Shown: positions 33,991-45,559, counted from the first letter of the stretch. The stretch: 64,000 nt of DNA from Sinohyriopsis cumingii (GCA_028554795.2 CM068838.1:85688944-85752943); one strand, 5' to 3'. The notes: generated by a model from the letters alone, not told the origin. A program made the numbers and translations.

Positions 33991-36900
33991 CAGTGGAACC
34001 CCGCTATAACGCGATGATCGGGGTCCATAAAATCGGATCGCGTTAATGTGGGGTTTTACAATATTTAACTTTTTTTCCAAGAACATATACGTGTATACAT
34101 GTACAATGATCAAAAGTCGGCTTATCATCAGATGAATATTAACTGGAATGCATTAATTAAGATATATTCAAAATAATCGATGGCTAATATATTTATAGGT
34201 TATTACTGTGCATTAAAAACATTTACTAATTTTTATTTGTTTGAACGATAATACAGATTGACCGATAATACCAGACTATCGCTATATCATGAAAAGTGTA
34301 TCAACACCGTATGCTACCGTGCCGTCGTGGCATGCAGTTCATCCATAATGGATGTAATTTCATTGAAAATCGTACAGATTTAAAATATTCAATAATTTTG
34401 TAATAGTCTGAATTAGTCGTGTAAAATATAGGATGAACAAAATATTGAAACCATTTACTTGCCGTCTGATATCGTACGGTCATTGCATGCAGCTATTCCC
34501 GGGTCTACATACGGTGTCTGTACAAATTTCATACCGCTAAAATTTTATCATATGCGACAACTGCAAGAATAATTAACAATCAACGCATGATTTCAGCGTG
34601 CAAATAACTTTTATTTCAGATTCTGTGAACATCAAAAGAAACATGTGAAAACTGCTAAATTAATCGTTGCGCAAAGTGCAAAGTCAGTGTGGTTCCAAAT
34701 TTAAATTTCATCATTTCTTGAAAAATATATCCAATGACATTTGCTTCTTTGCCGCGAACTGTTGGGTTCTAGCAAAGTCAAGAATGTTTCTTAATTGAAG
34801 GACTTTGACGCTGTCAACATCTTGTGTTTCCAGCCACCTTAAACTTGCTTCTAAATGTACTACTGCTTCAGACACTTTTGGTGGGGGAGTTGGGGTGCCA
34901 TCGTCATCGTTATCATTATTGTCACTGGTTTCAGGTTCTGATTGTGCAGCTTCATTCTTCCTGCTGACATTTGTAACAATTTCGTCATCTGACATGTGTT
35001 CGTATATAGGGCAGATGTCATCTACTGAATACCAGTTAAGGATATCATGATGACTGTGCTCGTATTTTTTGAGTGCTTCTTCTGCTAAACGTACGTCGTC
35101 TTCAGTGAATCCTGTAAATTCAAGCTCATCGTCACTATCATTTTGTGTCGAGGGCGTAAAAGCTGGCCCAAGACCCTTTATCCAGCATCGTTCAATGCAG
35201 CGTGCAGTGATAGCATCCCAGGCTTTACCTCCAAGGTGACATACTTCTTTTAAGTTGAGTAATGCCAATGATGTGTCGACGGATGCGTTATTATCTGCTA
35301 CCATTCCCTTTATCATTTCACGGCGATAATTTTGTTTAAATACGGAAATTATGCCTTGGTCAAGTGGCTGGATTTCTGATGTAGTGTTTTTCGGGAGGTA
35401 CGAAACTTTGATCTTGCCATCACTGCTGACAAGATTTTCCGCTGGGGGGTGGGCAGGGCAATTATCCAGCAGGAGGAGAGCTTTTTCCTCCAGCTTGAGT
35501 TTTCGTAAATGAGCCCGAACATCTGGAACGAATGTTTTGTGAAACCAGTCGTCAAATATGGAGCTATTCATCCAAGCATTCTTGCTGTTAGTGTACTGAA
35601 ATGGAAGTGCCTTCATATTTACATGATGAAAACATCTGGGAGCTTTCGATTTTCCAATCATCAGAGGTCTGACTTTGTGGCTGCCAGACTTGTTAACACA
35701 AAATAAGAGAGTCACTCTGTCCTTCCTCTTCTTGAAACCTTCTCGTTTGTGACTGTCAGTCTTGGTTGCAAGGGTGCAATCGGGTAACATTTTATAACAT
35801 AAACCAGTCTCATCGCAGTTGTAAACTTGGTCGGCTGTGTAGCAACCGTCCTCCAGCAACTTTTTAAGCCCAATCGGGTAGGAATTGGCAGCCTCTTTGT
35901 CAGTGGAGTGGATTTCCCCAGACACAAGAACTTGGCTGATAGCATGCCTTTTCTTGAATCTGTCTAGCCAGCCATTACTCGCCTTAAATTTGGAATCATC
36001 TCCATTGATATGGCGATCAAATTTCTCTGCTTGGGCTTTCAGAATTGGGCCAGAAATTGGAACACCTTCTGAGCGAGCTTGTACAAACCATTGGTACAAA
36101 GCTGAATCTAGGACATTGTCATTAGCTAACTTAACCCTTTTACGCTGTAAACCAGTTTCCTCTTCAAGAATGTTGGGAAGACTACGGAGCTTTCCTTCAT
36201 CTGTTTTCCACCCTCGCAAAGTGGACTCGCTGATTCCTAGATCTCTGGCAAGCTGAGTTTGTTGTTTGCCCTTCTTTAGTTGATCTATGGCATACAGTTT
36301 CTCTTTAGCAGAAAATGACTTGCGTTTTTGAACTTGCTTTTCCATAACAGTAAAATATTTTTTTATATAAGCAAACAACGTACACAGATAAAGCTCGATA
36401 ACTAAGTAATGAAGGCCTGCAATGGTTACGAATCACTTTTTATATAAAACAAAATTAAGCTGAACGGATGTACAATTTCATACCCTTTTAATTTACAGAT
36501 AATAAAGTGGATATTATTTACTTTCAACTGTTTGTTGTTTGATCACACCGCCAAGCACAGCATACATGTTGGCGGCTTTCGTCCTTTGATGTGCGACTCT
36601 TGTATCAACCACAGCTTTGTCTGCTGCTTGGCTGTGATTGCAGTTAAATAAGAAGCCCATGTCGGCTATTGTTTGAGCAACGACTGTATACAGAATTCAT
36701 GGAAGACAATCACAAAGACGACTTACTGGCTTTACTCATGGAACCTTAACAAGTAACACTTCCGATAATGTTTACTTCGGCTTAACAATTCAAAAACCTA
36801 ATGAAACCAGTTTTCTCTTCTAGAGTAGAATACGGAGCTTCACCACAACCTGTTCAAATTGATAAATTTCAGAAGCCAAGCGTTGTACACACTATTTCTC

Positions 36901-37333
36901 GTACGTTATATATATCGTATTATTTTAGAATTCATACACGATCACTTCTCCAAAATCACTTAAAGAACCTGGATAAATTGTTAAGTTCCGATCGTTTATT
37001 ATTAAAAGTCATACGCGAATTCTTCCACCAAATTATAATAAACGTTTTACACACTATTTCTCGTACGTTAAACAAATATTTTCACGGTCCGATAAAAATA
37101 CACGTAAATGAATTTCAAATTTCAGGAACCATGCCACGATCATATTATTTTAAAAGTCACAACTAATCTCATGCCCAAAATGAAGTTAATTTCTTGTTTT
37201 GTTTTTTTTACTTTTTTCCAATTTTTTTTTTCTCCATGTGTGAATGAATATACGAAATTTCGGGAGCCATGCTACGACCGCGTTATATCCGAATTCGCGT
37301 TATGGCGGGGCGCGTTATAGCGGGGTTCCACTG
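33991..37333 (-). mobile_element. Intact Tigger/pogo-type DNA transposon
   Basis: This 3343-bp element is flanked by TA (33989-33990 and 37334-37335). It has perfect 23-bp terminal inverted repeats starting CAGTGGAACCCCGCTATA (33991-34013 and 37311-37333). The motif 'tataacgcg' recurs in the subterminal regions as likely transposase binding sites. One long uninterrupted transposase is encoded on the minus strand. TA duplication and a CENP-B-like transposase place it in the pogo/Tigger group of Tc1-mariner. It lies in the intron between exons 8 and 9. Confidence 0.95.
34711..36345 (-). CDS. Tigger-type transposase (CENP-B-like HTH and DDE domain)
   Basis: The frame is 544 residues from the ATG at 36345 (MEKQVQKRKSF...). 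An 11-codon upstream extension begins at a TTG and is not used here. In order it has a Psq-type helix-turn-helix near residues 10-50 (LARDLGISESTLRGW), a CENP-B-type second HTH near 75-140 (SNGWLDRFKKRH), and a DDE domain. The three catalytic aspartates are visible in YNCDETGL (about D178), LLLLDNCPAH (about D294) and QPLDQGI (about D329). An acidic stretch (SDNNDNDDD) precedes the C terminus, a feature also seen in CENP-B relatives. Length and motifs are complete with no stop or frameshift. It should cut and paste elements bearing these terminal repeats at TA sites. Confidence 0.96.
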   Translation of the reverse strand: MEKQVQKRKSFSAKEKLYAIDQLKKGKQQTQLARDLGISESTLRGWKTDEGKLRSLPNILEEETGLQRKRVKLANDNVLDSALYQWFVQARSEGVPISGPILKAQAEKFDRHINGDDSKFKASNGWLDRFKKRHAISQVLVSGEIHSTDKEAANSYPIGLKKLLEDGCYTADQVYNCDETGLCYKMLPDCTLATKTDSHKREGFKKRKDRVTLLFCVNKSGSHKVRPLMIGKSKAPRCFHHVNMKALPFQYTNSKNAWMNSSIFDDWFHKTFVPDVRAHLRKLKLEEKALLLLDNCPAHPPAENLVSSDGKIKVSYLPKNTTSEIQPLDQGIISVFKQNYRREMIKGMVADNNASVDTSLALLNLKEVCHLGGKAWDAITARCIERCWIKGLGPAFTPSTQNDSDDELEFTGFTEDDVRLAEEALKKYEHSHHDILNWYSVDDICPIYEHMSDDEIVTNVSRKNEAAQSEPETSDNNDNDDDGTPTPPPKVSEAVVHLEASLRWLETQDVDSVKVLQLRNILDFARTQQFAAKKQMSLDIFFKK

Positions 37334-37339
37334 TACATA

Positions 37340-38290
37340 CAATATTGTGGAAATTTGTAGTTGTGGAAAGATACTAGCAGTTTTAACACTAGATTATGAC
37401 GATAAATCATGTAAAAATAAATTACCATCTATGATATTCCCTGATAAAAACTGCTACAAAATAAACTCTCAAAAATGAAAAATGTCTTTCTGAACATAAT
37501 ATTTTTTGTTACATCTGCTAGAAATACCCTCAATAAGACATTCCTTTTATCTGAGAAATGTACCTTCGGTACAGAACATTTATACTTTGAATTTACAAAA
37601 TAATGTCTCTAGAAAAGGAAAAAAAAGCAAAAATTATTAAACATAATATATTTTAAAGGAACAGATGAAATGAATGAAATAAGCTTCTAATAATAGCATT
37701 TTTTCATGAAGACTTTTCATCTTTTCTCCGCAAAAGCCTCCAATGTAGTCACTGCATACAACATAGTATCCTGTTATTGTTGGTGATGTACAAGTCATAC
37801 CATGGTACATACATCCATATAGTTATTTCCTACCCCCCCAGGACTTTTCAAGGCTATCCAAGTATTTTCTAGGAATACTTTCAAATTGTTTTACAGAAGC
37901 AGAATCTTCTCTATATGTTACTTTGTTAACTATTGATGTTGTGTGTCATTTAATCTACCCAATTTCATCCCATTTTATTTATTATTTTTGGAAAATACAT
38001 ATATAACAGAAATAATGAATTCAAAAAGTGAGGTTTTTAAAGATCAGTTTTAATAATTTGTATTCCATTTGATCAAATTAAGGAATGTTTCAAAAAATTA
38101 AATCACTTTTCATGGTGAAAAATAATTTTGGGGGAAAATTACAGACTTTTCTAAGTCTTACAAACCATGTGACAATACCACACAGCTTGGATCATGAGCA
38201 TCTACTTGAAAAGAAATTCATGTGGAAAAATGCTGATGTAGAATGCTAACAGTTAAAATCATACAAGATTGTGTCAGTATAAAGTTGCCA
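37340..38290. other. Intron between exons 8 and 9, no gene seen
   Basis: AT-rich unique-looking sequence without supported coding frames. It is followed by the (AAT)n run. Confidence 0.6.
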
Positions 38291-38310
38291 GCAACTGCAG
38301 CAGAAATTCA

Positions 38311-38347
38311 GTAATAATAATAATAATAAAGAAAATAATAATCATGA

Positions 38348-38389
<42 letters not shown>
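38311..38389. repeat. Microsatellite (AAT)n
   Basis: Interrupted AAT/ATA runs end 57 bp downstream of the donor of exon 8. Confidence 0.9.
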
Positions 38390-38446
38390 GGTTATATTCA
38401 TTAATGTAACTTGAAAATTTGAAGGCAGGCATTTATTTCTGTTTAC

Positions 38447-38657
38447 CATAACTGGCTCAGTGGGGTCTGGTCCCAGGAGGGAATAAGTTTTGTCACTGTA
38501 AGCAAACATGTAGGGGGCATCATTGATGTCTTGTATAACTATCGTTATGTTGACAAGTGAACTGGCAGATTTCACTCCAAAAATGGTTGGTTTATCTTCT
38601 AGTTGTACAACAATTGTAACATTACCAGAGCAGTCCTGACATGGTGTGAATATAAAT
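38447..38657 (-). CDS. Exon 8: cadherin-like domain 1, end, with DINDAP motif
   Basis: This 211-nt exon runs from phase 2 to phase 0. The acceptor is TTACTTTCAG and the donor is GTAAAC. It reads FIFTPCQDCSGNVTIVVQLE, then SLVNITIVIQDINDAPYMF. D-I-N-D-A-P is the inter-domain calcium-binding motif of cadherin repeats. C-Q-D-C may form a local disulphide, and two sequons are present (NVT, NIT). The exon ends in SLLGPDPTEPVM at an ATG codon abutting the donor. The next intron (38446 to 32471) holds the Tigger transposon. Confidence 0.9.
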
Positions 38658-38929
38658 CTGAAAGTAAATTGATGGTGTTTGTATTATTAATTCAACCAAA
38701 TATTGATCAACAGACACTTGAAGAAATGGGTTTAAAATGCTGTAAGAATGTAACCTTAAGTTGAAAAATAGATAATTAATATTAATTATATAATTAACAG
38801 ATTCTGATGCAGACAAATTCGAATACCACTTGCTGGTTCTAGTCCATCATATTAACATTTATACCGTATTGTAGACTGGAGATACTGGACTAATTGCTGA
38901 TGTAACTTTGACAGAGGTATCACTTATTG

Positions 38930-39300
38930 ATCCTTGTTGGTCTAAGTAATCTCCCTATTCTACTAAAGTATGGACAATAAAGACCTGAATACAGTATAAC
39001 TTACCAGCCTTTGTCAGTCATGGTGATATTTTCCTCATCTGGTAAAGTGTGGGAATAAAGACTTGAATGTGGTATTACTTACTGGCCTTTGTCAGTCACA
39101 GTGATATTTCCTTAGTCTGATAAAGTGTTGAGAATAAAGACTTGAATACAGTATTACATACTAGCCTTTGTCAGACTAATTGATATTTCCCCAGTCTGGT
39201 AAAGTGTGGCGAATAAAGACTTGAATGTAGTATCACTTACCGGCCTTTTTCAGTGATAGTGACATTTCCACGGTCTGGTAAAGTGTAGAGAATAAAGATG
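38930..39300 (-). repeat. 78-79 bp tandem array that includes the end of exon 7 and its splice donor
   Basis: Four copies occur. The functional one covers the last ~60 bp of exon 7 plus the GTAAGT donor (39231-39240). The other three carry GTATGT (at about 39152-39161), GTAAGT (39073-39082) and GTAAGT (38995-39004) at the same register. Each keeps 'cactttaccaga'-like coding text on the minus strand. Confidence 0.88.
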
Positions 39301-39349
39301 AATGGATCATCTTCAGGATCAATGGCTTCCATGGTGTGAAGTATGGTGC
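39241..39349 (-). CDS. Exon 7: cadherin-like domain 1, middle
   Basis: This 109-nt exon runs from phase 1 to phase 2. The acceptor follows an uninterrupted T tract and the donor is GTAAGT. It reads TILHTMEAIDPEDDPFIFIL, then YTLPDRGNVTITEKG. 'AIDPEDDPF' is the acidic calcium-binding-like turn and 'LPDRGNVTI' the following strand typical of cadherin-like repeats. The 9.7-kb intron upstream contains the Gypsy element and the 51-bp array. The exon's 3' half and donor have been copied three times into the downstream intron (38995-39230). Confidence 0.9.
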
Positions 39350-39389
39350 CTAAAAAAAAAAAATGATTTAATGAAATCAACAAAATCAT

Positions 39390-40044
39390 AACCTTTTAAT
39401 AACTATTATCTAATTACCATTCAGGTTCTGAATGGTGAGCAATTTGTCCAGGCAAATATAACACAACATCTCCTGCATCCCATCCCTACCCCAGGATGGC
39501 GAGAAATCTATGTTCAAAATAGGGCATAACTCTTCTGAATATAGTGTAAGCATCATGACTGGCCAACATGCAAATCTCCTGAAGATGACCATAATACATA
39601 CCATAAAGCACAAACACTGATCAATATGTACATCTTAATATAATGACCACAGTGATCCATAAAAAAACAGACATGTTGCATTCACAACTTCTATCTTCGA
39701 TCAGCTGTAAGATAAAAATGACAATAACTCTTGCAAAACTGGCAAAAGCACAGTTATCTCTTGAAATGCACTTCTTTTCAGAAGATGTCCAAAATATGTA
39801 CAAACTTCAATAGAGAGATGTTTAAAACCATGAGGCAAGTTACATTCAAAACATTTTGTTAAAGTAAATTCAAGACAATGGAAATATAACTGGGTGGGTG
39901 GGGGGATAGTAGTTAGTTGAAATGTGCATCTTTAAATTATGATAATAACATCTAAAAAGTTTCATGGATATCCACTGAACACTGTATCATTATTTGCATT
40001 TAAAAGATTATGCCATACTTAACAGCAGGATCCAATTAAAAAAG
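39390..40044. repeat. Interspersed repeat with 'gggcataactct' text
   Basis: This block and 40311-41110 share phrases such as 'gcaaatctcctgaagatgac', 'cataactcttctga' and 'tgaccataccattttacc'. They look like adjacent copies of an unclassified mollusc-type repeat. No coding frame is supported. Confidence 0.5.
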
Positions 40045-40057
40045 GGCAACAACTCTG

Positions 40058-40310
40058 TTGTTGTTGTTGTTGTTGTAGGGTTTAATGCCATTTTTCAGCA
40101 CAGGATAGGCTATACATGGTAGCCAGTATTAATGGTGGAGGAAGACCCTGAAAACTCCAGAAAGAACCACTGACCCACGAGAAGCTACTGGCTACTATTC
40201 TCACATACCCACATTGGCTGAACCCGAGACTTGAACCCATGCAGACAGAGGTGAAATGGCAGTGATCCGTAATGGTGAGTGCTTTAGACCACTCGACCAC
40301 TCGGGGCCCC
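40058..40310 (-). mobile_element. SINE family 1, full-length
   Basis: It is flanked by the 13-bp duplication 'ggcaacaactctg' (40045-40057 and 40311-40323). On the minus strand it starts 'ggggccccgagtggtcga' and ends in a (CAA)n tail. Confidence 0.92.
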
Positions 40311-40627
40311 GGCAACAACTCTGAACAAAAGTAATGGAACACAATGATATGTTGACATGACATCTCCAAATGATGATCATAACATTTTCCAAGTTTCACT
40401 GTGATCCTCTGAAATCTTGTTGTATTCACAAGATTCTGAATTGCACTGCGTTTAATGGAAGTCATAACTCATTCAAACTGTTAGTGTGTACAGATTTGTT
40501 GGTATGTTCATCTTCAGATGAGGAACAAAATATTCACCAAATTTCATGGCAATCCATACAAACACTGTGTTATTAGCTGTGCTAATGATTTGTGTCATAG
40601 ACAACATTTAAGCTACAATACAAAAAG

Positions 40628-40880
40628 GTTGTTCTTGTTGTTGTTGTAGGGTTTAACACCATTTTTCAGCACAAGATAGGCTATACATGGCAGCCAGTAT
40701 GAATGGTGGAGAAAGAACTTGGGGAAAACCCCTGAAAGAACCACCAACCCATGAGAACCTATTGGCAAGTGTTTTCATGTACTCACATTGGCCAAACCTG
40801 AGACTCAAAACCCACACAGACAGAGGTGAAATGGCAATGATCCATAACAGTGAGAGCTTTAGACCACTCGGCCACTCGGG
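40628..40880 (-). mobile_element. SINE family 1, full-length
   Basis: It is flanked by 'atacaaaaa' (about 40618-40626 and 40881-40889). The body is shared with the copy 570 bp away, but in detail the two differ, so they are separate insertions rather than a duplication. Confidence 0.88.
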
Positions 40881-41514
40881 ATACAAAAAAGTAATAGCTA
40901 CATAAAACAATTTCCAGAGCAATGTGATTTGTTGATATGCAAATCTTCTGATCATGACCATACCATTTTACCAAAATATGACACTAGTTGCATTCACAAG
41001 ATTTAGTCATAAACTGCATTCTAGAGAAAGTCAAAGAGGTGCAAAATGATTTGATTGCTATAATATTTACCAAGACCATGGCAATCCATCAAACTCTACA
41101 AGACTAGTGTTGTACTAGCAAGATTGTTTGCTGGATGAAGGCAGACAGGAGGATTCCTTGTACACATAGACTGTTATAACAAAAGAACAAAGAAAGAAGT
41201 GGAAGAAAGGGTAAACCCACACTATAAGCTTATGAAAAATCAGGGAATAGGTTTATTTTCAAGTTTGATCATTGGAAAGGAGAGAGTTTGTATCTTATTT
41301 TCTTGTGTTGCATAATTAAACACCAAAGAAACTAAGTTCTGAGATCGCTTGATAAATTTAGTCTCCATACACTAGAGTCCCTCAAAAGGACCAATGTTCT
41401 ACTGGGTGGAAAGAATTTCCAAGAATTCAGGTCAAGACAATTTTCTTTTTTAAACTTCTGAGTGTTGAAACCATCCTTGATATTCTTTAGTGATAAAAAG
41501 ACTTTTAAATTAGT

Positions 41515-41640
41515 TGCTCTGGTAGACATACTGGAAGTCAGATGACTTTCAAGGACCAACCAGAAACAATAAGAAAGTTGCGATAAAAAGATTTTCAAGA
41601 TGGCCTCTGTGGCAGTGTTATGTATATCTGATTTAACTGT
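41515..41640. repeat. 'tttcaagatggc' interspersed repeat, left flank of the Gypsy element
   Basis: It contains 'ctggtagacatactggaagt' and 'agattttcaagatggcctct'. The matching repeat resumes at 45365-45560 on the other side of the LTR element. The retroelement landed in or between copies of this repeat. Confidence 0.55.
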
Positions 41641-41700
41641 TTGTAAGTTTTAAAATCTTTCCACTTTTTAAAAATTATATTTCAAAATAATCTAGTTCTG

Positions 41701-42596
41701 TTTACTAGGAACTCATACTTTTTCCAGAAAATAGGTTGACCTTGACTGTTTATTTCTGCAAAAATATGACTAACTAGCTTCCCGATCTTAGTTCAAATTT
41801 AGTAACAGTCATGTCAACAAGTTCATTTTTTTAATTTATTTTTATTGTGGAAGTAATAAAAGTGAGATCGAGGCTGTATTGGATATGTGACCCTAGGCTT
41901 GTAAATAGTTTTTAGTGAAGTAAACAACTTTTTCAAATTTTATTCTTAGAGTAAAATGATTGGTTTTGATCAAGGTCATAATGGGGCTACATGATCTTTT
42001 TATATGTAAACATGATCACATGATCCTCTATTTTGTAATTCAGGCATTTCTGAAATTGTGCATTAGTTAGTTTTAATAAGTGAGAGAATTTAGTCAGTCT
42101 GGGCTTAAAAAACGCTCGATGTCAAGTCGTTTCCTTCTGCTAAAGCCAGTTTTTGAGTAATATGTTAATTTTTCTCCAGATTATTTGGATTCAAAAGGAT
42201 TAATTCTTTTTCCTGGAAATATATGCATGCTCTTACAGAATTCTTGAACAAAGGCATTTCTTAAAATTTTTATTTGGATTTCCAAAACTGGAGGATTATT
42301 TATTGGATTTTACAAGAACTGTAGACAACCACACTGTACCAGATACAGCATACATCATTACCTTTCATCTTTGATTCTTCATTGGGACTTGAACTTGAAA
42401 TCATTAGAATATTAGGACTTCTAAAATTTTATTCATGGATTATTCTGGGATTATTTTTGGATTTGATTCTTAAAATCATACGTTCTTATTTTTTTCATTT
42501 TTACAGTATTTTTCCAGGGAAATAAATTATTTGTTAAATTTTTCAAAGCTTACTGTTTTCACTCTTTCTTGTGTTAATGTTTATTTGAGCCTAAAC
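41701..42596 (+). repeat. 5' LTR of the Gypsy element
   Basis: It matches the 3' LTR from 'tttactagga' to 'tatttgagcctaaac' with a central extra block. The true outer boundary may differ by a few bases. The text after it, 'ttgggtagctcgccc', may be the primer-binding region. Confidence 0.75.
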
Positions 42597-42741
42597 CTGT
42601 AACATAAGAATTGGGTAGCTCGCCCTGGATTATTTTGAATTTTGGATAGAATATTTCAGAAAACTTTGTTTTTTGAAATTTGAATTCCCTGTGTTTTAAA
42701 TCTTAGTGAAATTGGCAAGCTTTTTCTAAAATTCATCAAAA

Positions 42742-44100
42742 GTGGAAATCTTTCTTTCAAATCCTACCCAGGAACAATTAGATCTTTTTAAAAAAGATGC
42801 ATTAATTCAAGTTGCCAGAAAATATGAACTTTCTGATTCTTTAACGAAACAAGAAATAAGAAATATTTTGGTTCAGCATTTGGTTGAAAAGAATGTTTTG
42901 GATAAAAGGGCTTTGGTTTTGATCAGTAAGTCTGTATCAGACACTGACACAAAAGTAAAGGAATTAGAATTAAAATACAATATAGAATTGGAGTTAAGGA
43001 AGCTGGAACTTCAGAAAGAAGAAAGAGAGAGAGAGAGATGCAAATGCAGTTGCAAGAAAAACAAATGCGTTACAATATGAGAAAGAGGAGAGAGAGAGAG
43101 AGAGAGGAAAGAGAGAAAGAAAAACAAATGCATTTACAAGTGGAAGAAAAAGAGAAAGAAAGACAAATGCAGTTACAAAAAGAACAAATGCATTTACAAG
43201 CGGAAGAAAAAGAAAAAGAAATGCAATTACAAAAAGAACAAATACAAATGCAATTAGATACAGAAGATTGAGAGAAAGAGAGGGAATATCAATTTAGAAT
43301 AAAAGAAATGGAGCTGGCAAGTGAAAAGCATATTCACACTTCAAATCCAAATTTAAGTTTTGATCTTGCAAAGAATATTAGATTAGTGCCCCCTTTCAGA
43401 GAAAAAGAAGTAGACAAATATTTTACTTGTTTTGAAAACGTTGCTGAAAATTTGAAATGGCATAGGGAGCATTGGACTCAATTATTACAATGTGTACTCA
43501 CTGGTAAGGCTAGTGATATTTACCATTCACTGTCAGTTCACCAAAGTGGTGACTATGATACAGTTAAGGAATGCATCTTAAGGGGTTATGAGTAAGTCCC
43601 TGAAGCTTATCTGCAAAAATTCAGAAATTATTGAAAAGAAGCTGGACAAATTCATGTCAAATTTGCTAGAGAAAAAGAGCAGTTATTTGATAGGTGTGCT
43701 TAGCCAAGAAAGTTGAACTAGATTATAAAAGTCTCAAATAACTTTTATTACTTGAAAAGTTCAAGAACTGTGTCCATAGTGACATTAAGTCTTATCTTGA
43801 TGAGCATCAGATTGAAACCTTGGAAAATGCTGCTCGAGCTGTGGATGAGTATTCTTTAACTCAAAGTTTCTTTTGTAAATAAGACTTCTACTTAACACTC
43901 TTCTGGCAGAAAAGTCTTTCAGCCTAATACATGCCTTTCTAAAACTCAAACTGGCACAACTTCTAAAAATCAAGCTTCTGATAAGCTTGACCAAAGATCC
44001 TTGTCTTTTCCTACGTGTACCTATTGCAAGAAAAAAGGACACGTTATTTCTGATTTCTACAAATTGAAAAATAGGCATCAGAATCAAGACAGATGTATTT
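42742..44100 (+). pseudogene. Gag remnant with SCAN-like domain and defective zinc knuckle
   Basis: The first part (42742-43270) is rich in glutamate and arginine and predicted coiled coil. The second (43308-43595) reads LVPPFREKEVDKYFTCFENV, HWTQLLQCVLTGKASDIYHS and YDTVKECILRGYE, the SCAN-like capsid fold known from Gmr1-type Gypsy gag. Several stops and frameshifts follow. A CCHC knuckle (CTYCKKKGHVISD, near 44018) has its last cysteine codon replaced by TTC (Phe). Not functional. Confidence 0.8.
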
Positions 44101-44269
44101 AAAACGCTTTTCATTCTAAGAGGTCAAGGTCACGGTCAGGTATTTAAAGCAATACATTTGTTGGGTCTAATAAACCCCAATCTAATTTTATTATGGAGAA
44201 TTATGAACCATTCATTTTGAAAGGTTCTATATCACTCTTGGGTGATTCGGCCAATCCTATTCCTATTAA

Positions 44270-44713
44270 AAATTTTTAAGGGACACAGGAGCTTCTCAGA
44301 GTCTTTTATTGTCAGGTACTTTGCCTTTTTCTGAGAAGTCTCCTTCTAACGAAAGTGTTCTTATTCAGGGAGTAGAGTGCAGCTTTGTTAATGTTCCCCT
44401 CCATTGTGTAAATTTATCATCAGACTTAATCTCAGGACCCATGACAGTCAGCACAGTGTCTATTTTACCTGTTGAGGGCATTCATTTATTACTAGGCAAC
44501 GACCTAGCTGGAGACAAGGTTGTGATTAATCCACTTGTAACTGACAAGCCTTGCTTGGATCAGAAAGTTGATCCAATTGAAAAAGAATTCCCTGATTTAT
44601 TCCCAGCTTGTGCAGTTACCAGAGCTATGGCAAAGAAAGCTCTTGAGAATGATGTTGATAAGGAAAGTATTTCTTTAGCTGACACATGTATTGGTCAGGC
44701 TTTGATGAGGTGA
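44270..44713 (+). pseudogene. Retrotransposon aspartic protease remnant
   Basis: It contains R-D-T-G-A-S-Q-S-L (from about 44279) with the catalytic D-T-G-A triad, and downstream the flap-to-terminus text GIHLLLGNDLAGDKVV. The frame is open from there to 44713 but is preceded by a frameshift. The expected connection to reverse transcriptase (EFPDLFPAC...) is cut off about 100 bp before the 3' LTR. Confidence 0.8.
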
Positions 44714-44815
44714 CTTTCACTCCTTGTTTGGATCAATCAGAAGGTATTGATCACAGTGATTCTCTTTTAACTACTCATTCTCTTTATTCTAATCAGGGTG
44801 ATAAATGACAATCAC

Positions 44816-45362
44816 TTTACTAGGAGCTCATTCTTTTTTCCAGAAAATAGCTTGACCTTGACTGTTCATTTCTGTAAACATAAGACTGACTTGTTTCCCG
44901 ATCTTAATTCAAATTTAGTAACAGTCAAATCAACAAGTTTTTTTTTAAAATTTATTTTTCTTGTAGGAGTAATGAGTGAGATCGAGGCTGTATTGGATAT
45001 GTGACCCTAGGCTTGTAAATAGTTGGTTTTTATCAAGGTCATACTGGGGCTACATGATTATTTTAATATAAACATGATCACGTGATCCTCTATTTTGTAA
45101 TTCAGTCATTTCCGAAATTGCACATTAGTTAGTGTTAATAAGTGATACTTAGAGAGAATTTAGTAGTCTGGTCTTAAAAAATGCTTGATGTCAAGCTGTT
45201 TCCTTCTGTTGAAGCCAATTTTTGAGTTATATGTTAATTTTTCTCCAGATTATTTGGATCCAAAAGGATTAATTCTTTTTTCCTGGAAATATACGCATTA
45301 CATTTTTTCAAAGCTTGTTTTTTTTCACTCTTTCATGTGTTACTGTTTATTTGAGCCTAAAC
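44816..45362 (+). repeat. 3' LTR of the Gypsy element
   Basis: This 547-bp direct repeat of the 5' LTR lacks the block near 42235-42510 of the 5' copy. Many substitutions separate the two, so the insertion is old. Confidence 0.78.
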
Positions 45363-45559
45363 AGGCGACTGGCAGACATACTGGATTCAGATCAGCACCA
45401 TTTTCATTTAGGACTCAAAAGTCATCATAGAAGTCATTTAGTAATCCTATGTTGAAATGACAAACCTTTCAGAAGGAGTGGTGATGACAGAATATTTTCA
45501 AGATGGCCACTGAGTCAGTCCTACTGGATGTGCAAGGGGGCATAATTTTTATTTCGGAC

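Larger units (their letters stand above)
41701..45362 (+). mobile_element. Degenerate Ty3/Gypsy LTR retrotransposon (SCAN-type gag, Gmr1-like), pol deleted
   Basis: Two direct long terminal repeats (41701-42596 and 44816-45362) enclose a gag-like region and an aspartic protease. They share blocks such as 'agatcgaggctgtattggat' and 'gattatttggat'. The protease region runs almost straight into the 3' LTR. No reverse transcriptase, RNase H or integrase is present. The 5' LTR is about 350 bp longer than the 3' LTR, mainly from an extra block near 42235-42510. All reading frames are interrupted, so it is inactive. Confidence 0.85.

Noticed and set aside
34805-36256. Plus-strand open frames across the transposon
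   Set aside because: They are shadows of the Tigger transposase on the other strand.
40082-40465. 127-codon minus-strand frame
   Set aside because: It is a read-through of a SINE and its flank.
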